A DNA stretch of 64,000 nt from Caryophanales bacterium (lineage in GTDB: Bacteria; Bacillota; Bacilli; Bacillales; Amphibacillaceae). A program made the position numbers and the translations under genes. Shown here piece after piece: positions 43,867 to 52,790 of the stretch (the stretch's first letter is position 1; the number at the start of each line of letters is the position of its first letter). Below the pieces are notes generated by a model. The model worked only from the letters and a program-made list of their open reading frames with translations. It made no database searches and was not told the DNA's origin. The stretch lies in contig JAPFDS010000012.1 in assembly GCA_026168805.1 (NCBI GenBank), forward strand, positions 1 through 64,000. Direction: 5' to 3'.

Positions 43867-44991
43867 ATGAATACACCAAGAGTAGACTTTTTATATTTAA
43901 ACGAACAAGACATGATTGATGCTGGTGTCATGAATATGCACGAATGCATCAATGAAATGGAAAACGTATTTCGCTTACTGAGTAGCGGAGATTATATTAT
44001 GGGTGGGGTTAATGACAATTCCCACGGTATGTTAATCGACTTCCCTGATGAACCTGAGCATGCAGGTATGCCGAACAATGGACCGGACAGAAGATTTATG
44101 GCCATGCCAGCGTATTTAGGTGGAGAATATCGTGTCTCTGGTTGTAAATGGTATGGTTCCAATATCGAAAACATTGAAAAAGACCTTCCAAGATCAATCT
44201 TAATGATGACGTTAAATGATGTGGATACGGGAGCGCCGTTAGCATTTCAATCCGCAAACCTTTTAAGTGCTTGGAGAACGGGAGCTATTCCAGGCGTTGG
44301 TGCTCGATACTTAGCCAATCCAGATGCTAAAGTGTTTGGTGTCATCGGTGCGGGGTCCATCGGGGTTTCAAGCGCTGAAGCAATTATTGATGCGTGTAAG
44401 GAACTAGATACCGTTAAAATATACGATATTCACACGTCAACATCCGAGCTTCTAAAAGAAAGACTCAACAAAGAATTCCCAGCATTAGACGTACAAATTG
44501 TAGATTCAATCGAAGACGCAGTGCGAGAAAGTGACGTTATTAACTTGGCGACAGCTGGAGACGCCAATCCAACAATTGAAAAAGAATGGGTGAAGCCTGG
44601 GGCATTATTTACCGTTTCGTCCAGCGGAGACTTTGATCCAGACTTTGCCATCAATGACATGAAGTTAGTTGTCGATAACTGGAAAATGTATGAAGCTGCA
44701 GTAAATGAAGATACGTATCCATACTACAACCCAACCATGGGTGTCATCGGCAGACAATTATTAGACTGGATCCATGAAGGTAAAATGACTTCCGATATCG
44801 TCACAAATATTGGAGACGTCATTACTGGAAAAGTACAAGGTAGAGAATCGAAAGACGATATCATTTTGTACGGTTTAGGTGGACAACCGGTCTATGATGT
44901 TGCTTGGGCATATAGAATATACCAAAATGCGCTGGAACGTGGAATTGGTACCAAACTAAACCTTTGGGACCGTGCATACCAAGCTAGATAA
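43867..44991 (+). CDS. Ornithine cyclodeaminase/mu-crystallin family protein, TynB-like
   Basis: A 374-residue NAD(P)-binding protein. The N-terminal half has PRVDFLYLNEQDMIDAGVMN and MAMPAYLGG with GCKWYGSN. The Rossmann motif VIGAGSIGVSSAEAI lies near 160-175. This variant of the ornithine cyclodeaminase family is the type annotated as tyramine oxidase subunit B, but no amine oxidase subunit A gene is adjacent, so the enzymatic role is uncertain (imine/amino acid redox chemistry is plausible). The ATG is preceded by AAGGGAGAAGG. It is monocistronic. Confidence 0.75.
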   Translation: MNTPRVDFLYLNEQDMIDAGVMNMHECINEMENVFRLLSSGDYIMGGVNDNSHGMLIDFPDEPEHAGMPNNGPDRRFMAMPAYLGGEYRVSGCKWYGSNIENIEKDLPRSILMMTLNDVDTGAPLAFQSANLLSAWRTGAIPGVGARYLANPDAKVFGVIGAGSIGVSSAEAIIDACKELDTVKIYDIHTSTSELLKERLNKEFPALDVQIVDSIEDAVRESDVINLATAGDANPTIEKEWVKPGALFTVSSSGDFDPDFAINDMKLVVDNWKMYEAAVNEDTYPYYNPTMGVIGRQLLDWIHEGKMTSDIVTNIGDVITGKVQGRESKDDIILYGLGGQPVYDVAWAYRIYQNALERGIGTKLNLWDRAYQAR

Positions 44992-45129
44992 ACGTTCCAA
45001 AACAGAAGAAGTAGTATACATCCAAATTCTCCCTTCTTTATTTCAGCAAAATATAATATACTTAATTGTATATCGTTTACACAACACATGAAGAGTTTGT
45101 GAGATAAGTATAGAAGGGAGGGGACATAG

Positions 45130-45693
45130 ATGAGCAAACAGTTTTGTTCCAACTGTGGGAATGAAATAGTGGAAGCGGGCAAGTTTTGTCCGTCATGCGG
45201 CCATTCCATTTCCAATACTTCAGAGTCCCAACAACAAGTCAACACAGCACCACCTGCACCAGAACAACCACCTATTAAGAATAAACCTAATAATAACTTT
45301 ATGATCTTAATAGTCCTTGCTGGCGTGATTGGTATCGGTCTATTTATTTACTTTCTACAAAAAGAGGCACCTGAAGATGTAGCAGAGGAATTTTTTGATC
45401 ATATTATTTCATTTGAGATGGAGAAGGCTGAACGATTAATTTCAAAAGATGCTGATCCAACTGTCAGAGAAGGATTTGCTGAACTTGGCGAGATGTTAGA
45501 TAGCTTACCTTTTGAATTTACGGATGACATAAAAATTAAAAATAATTTCAATGTATTAAACGTTTCAAAAAGTGGTGATCAAGCAACCGTCGAGGCAGAA
45601 GTTTCCTTTATGATGGGGGAAGAAATGAAAGAAGAAACAACATTTGAACTCCAAAAAGAAAAAGGTAAATGGAAAATCAAGCATGTTGAATAG
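45130..45693 (+). CDS. Zinc-ribbon, single-helix membrane protein with NTF2-like domain (paralogue)
   Basis: A 187-residue protein. Its zinc ribbon (C6-x2-C9, C20-x2-C23; KFCPSCGHS) is followed by a Pro/Gln-rich linker, a membrane helix (about 58-75), and a domain beginning EAPEDVAEEFFDHI and ending KEKGKWKIKHVE. Layout and motifs match the 38.98-kb gene, but sequences outside the ribbon are diverged. The start follows AAGGGAGGGG. A strong terminator follows. Function unknown. Confidence 0.75.
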   Translation: MSKQFCSNCGNEIVEAGKFCPSCGHSISNTSESQQQVNTAPPAPEQPPIKNKPNNNFMILIVLAGVIGIGLFIYFLQKEAPEDVAEEFFDHIISFEMEKAERLISKDADPTVREGFAELGEMLDSLPFEFTDDIKIKNNFNVLNVSKSGDQATVEAEVSFMMGEEMKEETTFELQKEKGKWKIKHVE

Positions 45694-45697
45694 AAAC

Positions 45698-45737
45698 AAG
45701 CAATTGACCAAACAAGTATTCGGTCAATTGCTTTTTC
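45698..45737. terminator. Bidirectional terminator
   Basis: AAGCAATTGACC and GGTCAATTGCTT with a 12-base loop and a following TTTTCTT, between convergent genes. Confidence 0.8.
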
Positions 45738-47333
45738 TTATTGTTCAAATGTCGTGTTACCACCGATAATCGTTTTTTGAATGTTTGTTTCAAGTAATTC
45801 ATCAGGATCACTTAAGTTATATAAATCTCGATCAAACACAGTTAAATCTGCAAGTTTCCCGCGTGTAATCGTTCCTTTAATCGTTTCTTCATTGGTTGGA
45901 TAAGCACCCATCTTCGTAAATAATCCGAGCGCTTCTTCCATCGTTAACTTTTCCTTCTCGAAATATCCATTATGATTCTCATCCGGTCTCTTGCGCGTGA
46001 CAGCAGCATGAAGTCCGAGAAGTGGATCAACCGGTTCCACTGGACAGTCTGAGCCCCCTGCACAAATGACGCCAGCATTCATCAACGTTTTCCATGCGTA
46101 GGAAAGTTTTGAACGCTCATCCCCTAATCGATCCTGTACCCACGGGAAATCTCCCGCTAAAAATCGTGGCTGAATATCCGCAATTCGGCTGGGCGCAGCT
46201 AATCGTTTAATGAGATCTTCACGCAACACTTGTACGTGAATCAATCGATCGCGATACGCCACTGTCGGAAACTGATCAAGAACATCTAACATATTTTCCA
46301 GCGCCTGGTCTCCAATGACGTGCACAGCAATCGGCATTCCAAGCCCTCGCGCTTGTTTCACAATTTTGGTTAACGCATCTTGGCTGTACATCGCGTCCCC
46401 ATACTGACCAAGGGCATCTGAATAAGGTTCAGATAAAAGAGCTGTTCGTCTTCCAATCGCCCCATCCGCGAAAATTTTCACCGCCCCAATCGACAGCGTT
46501 TCATTTCCGTAGCCGGTGTACATCCCTTGTTCATATAGATCATCCATAAACTCATGATCAATGAGTAGATTACAGCGAAGACCGAGCTTTTCTTTGTTCA
46601 ATAACGTGTCATAAATGGCATACGTTTGCTCAAGTCCACCTAAAAAGCGCGGGTCATTCGTATGCACACTCGTCAAGCCTTTGGACATCGTAAACTTGAT
46701 CGCTTCTCGGACTGAATCTTCATACGCCTTATAACTTGGATCTGGAATATGCTTTTGAATCAAACCTGATGCCGCTTCAAGAAACAGTCCAGACGGCTTC
46801 CCTGTCGCCTCATCAAGCACAATCGTTCCACCTTCAGGCACAGTAATATTTGGATGAATATTACATACGTCAAGTGCCTTGCTATTCACAAGCGATGCAT
46901 GTCCACAAATACGTGAAATGAACAGTGGGTTCCCTGGAGCAACCCGGTCCAACTCTTCAATCGTTGGAATCGTTCCATGATTAAATTCATTTTCATCCCA
47001 GCCACGGCCGACAATCCATTCCCCTTTTTCCAATTGCTCAGCATGTGCTTTTATTTTCGCAAGCATCTCATCTGCTGACGTACAATCCGTCACATTTAAA
47101 TTCCGAATGTTCTCCGCAATCCCTGCAATATGTAAGTGACTATCCGTCAAACCAGGCGTCACAAATGCACCTTGAAGGTCAACCACTTCTGTCTGTCCAT
47201 GATTCCAATGCGCCTTCATCGATGTAGAATCCCCTAGATCGATAAACCGACCATTTTCCACGACAACAGCCTCTGCCAATGGATGCATCTGATCCATCGT
47301 ATGAAACTTCCCATTTACAAAGATTTTACGCAT
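45738..47333 (-). CDS. Amidohydrolase, YtcJ-like
   Basis: A 531-residue metal-dependent hydrolase, close in length to B. subtilis YtcJ. The metal motif is TPGLTDSHLHIAG (about 60-72). The barrel contains GRGWDENEFNHG, then ADGAIGRRTALLSEPY and a C-terminal GGSDCPVEPVDPL. This amidohydrolase_3 subfamily includes imidazolone/N-substituted formamide-type hydrolases; the substrate is unknown. The ATG with GGGAGAGAGG upstream gives MRKIFVNGKFHTM, the usual N-terminus; a longer frame adds 39 residues without family similarity. It is monocistronic. Confidence 0.85.
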   Translation of the reverse strand: MRKIFVNGKFHTMDQMHPLAEAVVVENGRFIDLGDSTSMKAHWNHGQTEVVDLQGAFVTPGLTDSHLHIAGIAENIRNLNVTDCTSADEMLAKIKAHAEQLEKGEWIVGRGWDENEFNHGTIPTIEELDRVAPGNPLFISRICGHASLVNSKALDVCNIHPNITVPEGGTIVLDEATGKPSGLFLEAASGLIQKHIPDPSYKAYEDSVREAIKFTMSKGLTSVHTNDPRFLGGLEQTYAIYDTLLNKEKLGLRCNLLIDHEFMDDLYEQGMYTGYGNETLSIGAVKIFADGAIGRRTALLSEPYSDALGQYGDAMYSQDALTKIVKQARGLGMPIAVHVIGDQALENMLDVLDQFPTVAYRDRLIHVQVLREDLIKRLAAPSRIADIQPRFLAGDFPWVQDRLGDERSKLSYAWKTLMNAGVICAGGSDCPVEPVDPLLGLHAAVTRKRPDENHNGYFEKEKLTMEEALGLFTKMGAYPTNEETIKGTITRGKLADLTVFDRDLYNLSDPDELLETNIQKTIIGGNTTFEQ

Positions 47334-47460
47334 AAACCTCTCTCCCATCACTTTATTATTTTCGGACTTAACCCCGCATCCTTTTCTGAAACAAGGATTT
47401 ATCTTTACTTCTATTTTTTGACCATATTGAATAATGTAATTTTTGTACAATTTATAAAAA

Positions 47461-47490
47461 AAGGACGCATTTTTTAGTTTTTGCGTCCGA
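47461..47490 (-). terminator. Terminator after the toxin-antitoxin remnant
   Basis: On the minus strand, GGACGCAA-AAACTAAAAAA-TGCGTCC is followed by seven Ts, directly after the truncated toxin frame. Confidence 0.75.
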
Positions 47491-47493
47491 TAC

Positions 47494-47568
47494 TTATAAA
47501 TTAGATTTATGCTGGCTACGTATATTACGAAAGCCTTCTAATGCCTGCTCAGTCCATTCCAACTTCAT
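47494..47568 (-). pseudogene. Truncated ParE/RelE-type toxin remnant
   Basis: Immediately after the antitoxin stop codon, an ATG opens a 24-codon frame reading MKLEWTEQALEGFRNIRSQH and four more residues before TAA. This resembles the N-terminal helix of ParE/RelE-superfamily toxins (usually 90-100 residues), but all catalytic or gyrase-binding parts are missing and a terminator follows within a few bases. It appears to be a deletion remnant. Confidence 0.55.
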
Positions 47569-47757
47569 TTAGAGTTCCCCTTGATGAATCATTTCAACTA
47601 CTTCATCTGTTGTGTAAGTTTTTCCATTCAATATATCCATTTTAGCTTGAAGCAATTTTTGTTTTAATTCTGAATCGGCTTCCACATCGTCAGCGACCGT
47701 TGTTTCTGGTTTTTCTATTAATGAAAGATAATATTCTTTTCCTTCAATCTTTTTCAT
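47569..47757 (-). CDS. Antitoxin-like small protein of a type II module
   Basis: A 62-residue acidic protein. The C-terminal half LKQKLLQAKMDILNGKTYTT followed by DEVVEMIHQGEL resembles the toxin-wrapping region of RelB/ParD-type antitoxins. AAGGAG lies eight bases before the ATG. Its stop directly abuts the start of a truncated toxin-like frame, the usual antitoxin-toxin order. With the toxin lost, it is an orphan. Family-level assignment only. Confidence 0.6.
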   Translation of the reverse strand: MKKIEGKEYYLSLIEKPETTVADDVEADSELKQKLLQAKMDILNGKTYTTDEVVEMIHQGEL

Positions 47758-47888
47758 TTTAACTTCTCCTTGAGGAAATTCTTCAAATGAATCTTATGCT
47801 TATTATACAACATTCGGAATGGAATATCGATACGGATAGGAATTGTTTTAGATATGTATCTTCTATAATCGTAGCGTCCCATCACATG

Positions 47889-48497
47889 TTATTTTCGACC
47901 AAAATCCGCTTTACTTTCGCCCCATTGTTTCGTTTCCCATTTGAGTAAAGGGTTTCTTACAGTATGAGCATGTAACCACTTTTCTGCGCGATCAATTAAC
48001 TGCCAAATGTCCGCTGTTTTTTCAGATCGTTCAATCGACGTATTCGCTTTTTTATTCCGCACCCAAGCAAGGGCTGTCATGGAATCAGAATAAATAGGCA
48101 CGTCATAACGCCCCTGCTGATCCAGTAACGCCAGTGCGTGAACGACTGCTAAAAACTCACCAATGTTATTCGTCCCAAATGCAACGGGCCCATGGTGAAA
48201 AATTGGTTCTCCTGTTCCCGTCCACACTCCTTGGTATTCCATATCGCCTGGATTTCCACTACAAGCAGCATCCACTGAAACACTATTTTCTTCATAGGAA
48301 CTAGCACTTTTTGTTTGTCTTTTTTCTTTTGGCTTCACACGCTCATTTGCAAACGCCGCCTCAGCCTCTTCTTTCGTCGGAAAGGACTTATACCGCGCAC
48401 CTGTAAATCCATGCACCTCTTGTTTACAAGCATCCCATGATGTATAAATACCCGGATTCCGCCCGTGCCAAACGACATAATATTTCTTCTTCGCCAT
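47889..48497 (-). CDS. rnhA: Ribonuclease HI with N-terminal viroplasmin (HBD) domain
   Basis: A 202-residue RNase HI that cuts the RNA strand of RNA-DNA hybrids. The N-terminal hybrid-binding domain is KKKYYVVWHGRNPGIYTSWD (about 3-22) and TGARYKSFPTKEEAEAAF. The catalytic domain carries the four acidic residues in VSVDAACSGNPG (Asp), NNIGEFLAVVHAL (Glu), IYSDSMTALAWV (Asp) and SKADFGRK (Asp). It closely resembles the structurally studied B. halodurans RNase HI. The ATG after GGGAGATA gives MAKKKYYVVW; a longer frame adds 14 residues. Confidence 0.92.
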   Translation of the reverse strand: MAKKKYYVVWHGRNPGIYTSWDACKQEVHGFTGARYKSFPTKEEAEAAFANERVKPKEKRQTKSASSYEENSVSVDAACSGNPGDMEYQGVWTGTGEPIFHHGPVAFGTNNIGEFLAVVHALALLDQQGRYDVPIYSDSMTALAWVRNKKANTSIERSEKTADIWQLIDRAEKWLHAHTVRNPLLKWETKQWGESKADFGRK

Positions 48498-48539
48498 ATA
48501 CACTATCTCCCACTCACATATATTTTTTCCTGGATTCAT

Positions 48540-49103
48540 TCACGAAAAATAATCCTCATGCAAAATTGCATATACTTTTAAATCACGATTTCTTCCTTTA
48601 ATATACGCAGCTTTACGCTCTGTTCCTTCATAGATCATGCCAACTTTTTGCATCACTCGCTCAGACGCTACATTTCCCGGTAAACATTTTGCAAAAATAC
48701 GAATGAGGTCCAACTCCTCAAAACCGATTCGAATCACTTCTTGGACCGCTTCTGTCGTATATCCTTTCCCCCAAAAGTCATGCGAACACGCATAAGCAAT
48801 TTCTGCCGAAGAGTGGCGCTCCTTTACATTGCCAAATCCAACCGTACCAATCACTTGACCTGTGGACTTATGTTCCATCGCCCAAGGTGCGGGCCTGCCA
48901 GCTTCATAAAATGCAAGAACTCGACGAATAAACTCTTCCGCTTCATCAACCGTTGCATACGGATACCACGTAACATTTCGCGTAACCTCTTCATTTGAAC
49001 CATAATGAAACACATCTTCAGCATCTTCTAATGTTAGCTTTCGCAATCGTAAACGTTTTGTTTCTAGATTGGGCATATCCCAAAAGAATGTATCAATATC
49101 CAA
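48540..49103 (-). CDS. GNAT-family N-acetyltransferase (RimJ/RimL-like)
   Basis: A 187-residue acetyltransferase. LETKRLRLRKLTLEDAEDVF is the typical RimJ/RimL N-terminus. The acetyl-CoA loop is in FWGKGYTTEAVQEVIRIGF, and NVASERVMQKVGMIYEG follows. The substrate (a ribosomal or small-molecule amine) is unknown. The TTG start is chosen because AAAGGAGGG lies six bases upstream; the ATG seven codons earlier overlaps that site. It ends just before the RNase H gene on the same strand. Confidence 0.85.
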   Translation of the reverse strand: MDIDTFFWDMPNLETKRLRLRKLTLEDAEDVFHYGSNEEVTRNVTWYPYATVDEAEEFIRRVLAFYEAGRPAPWAMEHKSTGQVIGTVGFGNVKERHSSAEIAYACSHDFWGKGYTTEAVQEVIRIGFEELDLIRIFAKCLPGNVASERVMQKVGMIYEGTERKAAYIKGRNRDLKVYAILHEDYFS

Positions 49104-49215
49104 CAGAAGCCCTCCTTTATTCATTATATTGTAACAATAGTAACACCAAAAAGCATTTGTAAATTATGAATATTTTTAACGAGTGTTGCCCATCTTGTTA
49201 ACGAGGTGATTCCTT

Positions 49216-49788
49216 ATGATTGTATTGATCGTTATTCAATTTTTAATTATCGGAGGACTAATTTGGTATATTCAACATACTGAACGTCGCAAAGCTACCT
49301 TGCAAAAAGAAAGATTAGTAGCGAGCGACCATTTTTTGCGTACAGCTGCTGCAGGGATATTCGAGCGCTTTTCGGATAAAGAGCTCTCATCCAACATCTT
49401 TTTAACCGAAACTGAAACAGATTTCATCACTTTCGCAGCTCAGATTATGCAGCGCGTCGATCAAGGGACCATTTATATTACCTACAAATCCCAATATGGC
49501 TATCCACACTTTGAAATCGAACGTGCCGACGGAATATATCCCGGCATTGCCATCGTTGAATCTGCGGACATCACTTATGAAAAAATTGCCCTACTTCATT
49601 CCCATCTCATTCAACAACAAGCACAAGGAGGATACGTTATAACAACAAGTAATTTCACCACACAAGCATACGAATACGCTAAAAATCTTGAAATTGAACT
49701 GATCAACGGAAAACAACTGGTCACATACTGGCTACAAGCAATGGATCATGCCATCTATGAAAAAAAGCCATTTTCACGTACAAAATGA
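49216..49788 (+). CDS. Membrane-anchored, catalytically degenerate Mrr-like protein
   Basis: A 190-residue protein with one N-terminal membrane helix (2-19) and a basic stop-transfer region. The C-terminal half (GGYVITTSNFTTQAYEYAKN, then LEIELINGKQLVTYWL) matches the distal part of the Mrr_cat restriction endonuclease fold, where VVTTSxFTxxAxxxA...LIDGxxL is usual. The upstream part that should carry the Asp and Q-x-K catalytic residues reads YPHFEIERADGIYPGIAIVE and lacks a recognisable Q-x-K. I infer a fold relative without nuclease activity. AACGAGGTGATTCCTT precedes the ATG. Confidence 0.55.
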   Translation: MIVLIVIQFLIIGGLIWYIQHTERRKATLQKERLVASDHFLRTAAAGIFERFSDKELSSNIFLTETETDFITFAAQIMQRVDQGTIYITYKSQYGYPHFEIERADGIYPGIAIVESADITYEKIALLHSHLIQQQAQGGYVITTSNFTTQAYEYAKNLEIELINGKQLVTYWLQAMDHAIYEKKPFSRTK

Positions 49789-49876
49789 TCCGATTCATCT
49801 AAAATAAGCATAATGCCGAGAACCCTTCATACATATGTAAGCGGAGTCATTTGATATTGTTTGAATTGTTTATTTG

Positions 49877-49898
49877 TGAATCAATTTCGATTGATTCA
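49877..49898. promoter_or_regulatory. Perfect inverted repeat upstream of the YerD-like gene
   Basis: TGAATCAAT-TTCG-ATTGATTCA: perfect 9-bp arms, with another GATGAATCAAA half-site 13 bp downstream. It lies about 220 bp before the next start, in a 330-bp gap with no gene. It could be an operator; there is no T-tract for a terminator. Confidence 0.4.
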
Positions 49899-50118
49899 TA
49901 CATTTTTAAGATGAATCAAAAGACAAAATTCTGTCACACCTATAGAATCAACGTTTATAGCATGCATAACTTTTACAGACGTTGACCCTATGCACTTTAT
50001 AGAGCTTTCATCATTGAATATTGTCATATTCTGTAGTACGTTAAATAAGGATTAGGAACGAACAAATGATTTTTTTTACTACTCAGGGGTTAATAACAGA
50101 AAAAGGTGGAGGAGCAAA

Positions 50119-51768
50119 TTGAGTATAGTTGAAGTATTAGCCATTATTATATTCATAATTATCGCTTTAGTCATTACAGTACCTATTGTGTTTTTCGTTT
50201 GGATGTACTTTATAGACGCGAAACAAAAGGAACACTCAATTTTAAGGAATTATCCAGTTCTTGGAAATATCCGTTATGTGTTTGAAAACATCGGACCAGA
50301 ACTTAGACAATATTTATTCTCGGGGAATAGAGAAGGGAAACCCTTTTCTCGCCATCAATATATTAGCGTTGTAAAAGCCGGTAAGTACAAAACTCGTATC
50401 CACTCATTTGGATCAGAAAGAGACTTTGAAGAACCAGGATTTTACATTCAAAATAAAATGTTTCCAATGCTTCATGAAGAACTACGCATTGATCAAGAAC
50501 CTAAGATTGAATCAAAAGTATTCGAAATTGAACATGAAGGAATTATCGGTCGTAAAGAACATCGTGAAGACGCAACAATTGAACCAAACCTATTAGCAGA
50601 CGAAGACGCAGTCATCATCGGAGAACATACATGTGAAAAACCTTTCGTCGCAAAAGGACTCGTCGGTCAATCAGGAATGAGTTATGGATCCCTTGGTAAA
50701 AATGCAATTACAGCTCTTTCCAAAGGACTTAACCTCGCTGGCGGATCATGGATGAACACAGGAGAAGGTGGATTATCACCGCACCACTTAACAGGTGGAG
50801 TCGACATCATGATGCAAATCGGGCCAGGAAAATTTGGCGTACGTACACATGACGGCGAATTTTCACTAGAAGAATTCAAGAAAAAAGCAGCCATTGAACA
50901 AATCAAAGCGTTCGAAGTAAAACTCGCACAAGGTGCAAAAACACGTGGTGGACATATCGAAGCCGAAAAGGTTACCGAAGAAATTGCAGAAATTCGTAAC
51001 GTAAAACCATTCACAGGTATCGACAGTCCAAACCGTTTTAAAGAATTTAACACAACTGAAGGACTACTAGACTTCGTAACAATGTTGCGCAGAGAAGGTG
51101 GAAAACCAGTTGGAGTGAAAATCGTTGCAGGATCAAAGTCAGAAGTAGAAGACTTTGTTAAAACAATGGTAGAACTCGATCAAGTTCCTGACTTCATCGC
51201 CATCGATGGTGCTGAAGGTGGAACAGGAGCAACATACCAAGAATTATCAGATGCTGTTGGATTACCATTATTTACAGCACTTCCACTACTCGATGAATTA
51301 CTGAAACAACACGGCATTCGTGATCGTGTAAAAATTATCGCAGCAGGAAAACTCGTCACACCAGACGCCATGGGATACGCCCTTTGCCTCGGTGCAGACT
51401 TACTCAACACTGCTCGCGGCATGATGATTTCAGTCGGTTGTATTATGGCTCAAGTTTGCCACAACAACACATGCCCAGTAGGAGTAGCAACAACAGATCC
51501 GAAAAAAGAAAAAGCACTTGTCGTTGAAGAGAAACAATACCGCGTAGCAAACTACATCGTTTCATTGCGCGAAGGCCTATTCAACGTAGCAGCTGCAGCA
51601 GGAGTACCTTCACCAACACTACTCTCAGCTGAACACATCATTTACAAAGCACCAAACGGCCAAATGATGACAGGTAAAGAATATCAAGAACACTTAGTAT
51701 CCACTCGTTCTGAACTTATTGGAGTCGATCCGGTACAGTCTAGTGGGGATAAGAGACAGATTGGGTAA
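50119..51768 (+). CDS. FMN-binding glutamate synthase-domain protein (YerD-like)
   Basis: A 549-residue protein with an N-terminal membrane helix (6-30) and a GltS central (FMN-barrel) domain. Motifs include MSYGSLGKNAITALSKG, GEGGLSPHH, IAIDGAEGGTGATY and the Fe-S motif GCIMAQVCHNNTCPVGVATT. It lacks the glutaminase domain of true glutamate synthases. B. subtilis YerD has this layout; the substrate is unproven. The start is TTG with GGTGGAGGAG upstream. A shrunken second copy lies 1 kb downstream. Confidence 0.85.
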   Translation: MSIVEVLAIIIFIIIALVITVPIVFFVWMYFIDAKQKEHSILRNYPVLGNIRYVFENIGPELRQYLFSGNREGKPFSRHQYISVVKAGKYKTRIHSFGSERDFEEPGFYIQNKMFPMLHEELRIDQEPKIESKVFEIEHEGIIGRKEHREDATIEPNLLADEDAVIIGEHTCEKPFVAKGLVGQSGMSYGSLGKNAITALSKGLNLAGGSWMNTGEGGLSPHHLTGGVDIMMQIGPGKFGVRTHDGEFSLEEFKKKAAIEQIKAFEVKLAQGAKTRGGHIEAEKVTEEIAEIRNVKPFTGIDSPNRFKEFNTTEGLLDFVTMLRREGGKPVGVKIVAGSKSEVEDFVKTMVELDQVPDFIAIDGAEGGTGATYQELSDAVGLPLFTALPLLDELLKQHGIRDRVKIIAAGKLVTPDAMGYALCLGADLLNTARGMMISVGCIMAQVCHNNTCPVGVATTDPKKEKALVVEEKQYRVANYIVSLREGLFNVAAAAGVPSPTLLSAEHIIYKAPNGQMMTGKEYQEHLVSTRSELIGVDPVQSSGDKRQIG

Positions 51769-51789
51769 ATTAAATAGAAGGTATTATCT

Positions 51790-51832
51790 TCCCCCCTGCT
51801 AACTTTTGTTTGAGTTAGAGGGGGGATTTTGT
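51790..51832 (+). terminator. Rho-independent terminator after the YerD-like gene
   Basis: TCCCCCCTGCTAAC and GTTAGAGGGGGGA flank a loop, followed by TTTTGTT. Confidence 0.75.
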
Positions 51833-51936
51833 TCCAAATTAAAGTGCCGCATTCATAACCTTGCAGTAAACGAATTTATTTATTCTTGCTTATAAACTGG
51901 AGTACACCCTTTAAATAATAGCAATAGTGAGATATT

Positions 51937-51965
51937 TTGACTTAGTATCTTGCAAATAGTAAATT
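51937..51965 (+). promoter_or_regulatory. Candidate promoter of the C26 hydrolase gene
   Basis: TTGACT, a 17-bp spacer and TAAATT lie about 40 bp before the start codon. The -35 is good and the -10 weak. Confidence 0.35.
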
Positions 51966-52003
51966 CATTGACAATAATCTATAGAAAAGCGAGAGTGTAA
52001 AAA

Positions 52004-52726
52004 ATGAAAAAGCCATTAATAGGCATTACTGTATCCATGGATACAGACCAATCATTCCATCGAACGAGCGAAGAAAATATCCAAGCGATCGTTCGAGCAG
52101 GTGGTATACCTGTTTTATTACCCAACTTAGAAACAGAACAAGAAATTGAGGAGTTGTCTAATACCCTTGATGGGCTATATGCTACGGGTGGAGATGACAT
52201 TAACCCAATCTTATATGGAGAAGAGCCTATTGAAAAATTGGGCGTAACAGTACCTATGCGTGATCACTTCGAATTAACGATCATCAAGCAATTTCTCTCC
52301 AAAGGAAAGCCATTTTTAGGTGTGTGTAGAGGTATGCAAATGTTGAACGTTGCAACTGGTGGAGATTTATATCAAGATATCCATTCCCAGCACGATAAGA
52401 AATTATTACAGCACACCCAAAAGACATTACTAAAATACGGCGCTCACTTTGTAGATATTTCTGAAGACAGTTTGTTATATAAAATCATAGGAAAAGATAA
52501 AATTATGGTAAATAGTTTACACCATCAATCGTGTCGGAATATAGCTGACTCTTTTAAAGTAAGTGGAAAGGCTAGTGATGGAATAATCGAATCGATTGAA
52601 AGTAAGAAGCATGATTTTGCCCTAGGAATTCAATGGCACCCTGAAAGCATGTTAGAAAGTGATGACGGATTGTCATTAAAGATATACCAAGAATTTATTC
52701 AAGCCTGTAAAGTCCATGCAAACTAA
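52004..52726 (+). CDS. Gamma-glutamyl-gamma-aminobutyrate hydrolase family protein (peptidase C26, PuuD-like)
   Basis: A 240-residue class I glutamine amidotransferase-like hydrolase. The nucleophile Cys is in FLGVCRGMQMLNVATGG (about residue 108), and the His-Glu pair in GIQWHPESM (about 211-214). GLYATGGDDINPILYGE and HHQSCRNIAD are family features. It would hydrolyse gamma-glutamyl amide bonds; the true substrate is unknown. It is surrounded by glutamate-related genes (YerD-like, glutamate dehydrogenase family), which suggests nitrogen or glutamate metabolism. AAGCGAGAG upstream is only a moderate binding site. Confidence 0.88.
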   Translation: MKKPLIGITVSMDTDQSFHRTSEENIQAIVRAGGIPVLLPNLETEQEIEELSNTLDGLYATGGDDINPILYGEEPIEKLGVTVPMRDHFELTIIKQFLSKGKPFLGVCRGMQMLNVATGGDLYQDIHSQHDKKLLQHTQKTLLKYGAHFVDISEDSLLYKIIGKDKIMVNSLHHQSCRNIADSFKVSGKASDGIIESIESKKHDFALGIQWHPESMLESDDGLSLKIYQEFIQACKVHAN

Positions 52727-52741
52727 TTGATACATATAGAA

Positions 52742-52782
52742 ATCCCGTTCTAACGCTTAGAGAATCTAGAACGGGGTTTTTC
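52742..52782 (+). terminator. Terminator after the C26 hydrolase gene
   Basis: CCCGTTCTA and TAGAACGGG pair around a 14-base loop, followed by GTTTTTCC. Confidence 0.75.
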
Positions 52783-52790
52783 CATTTGTC

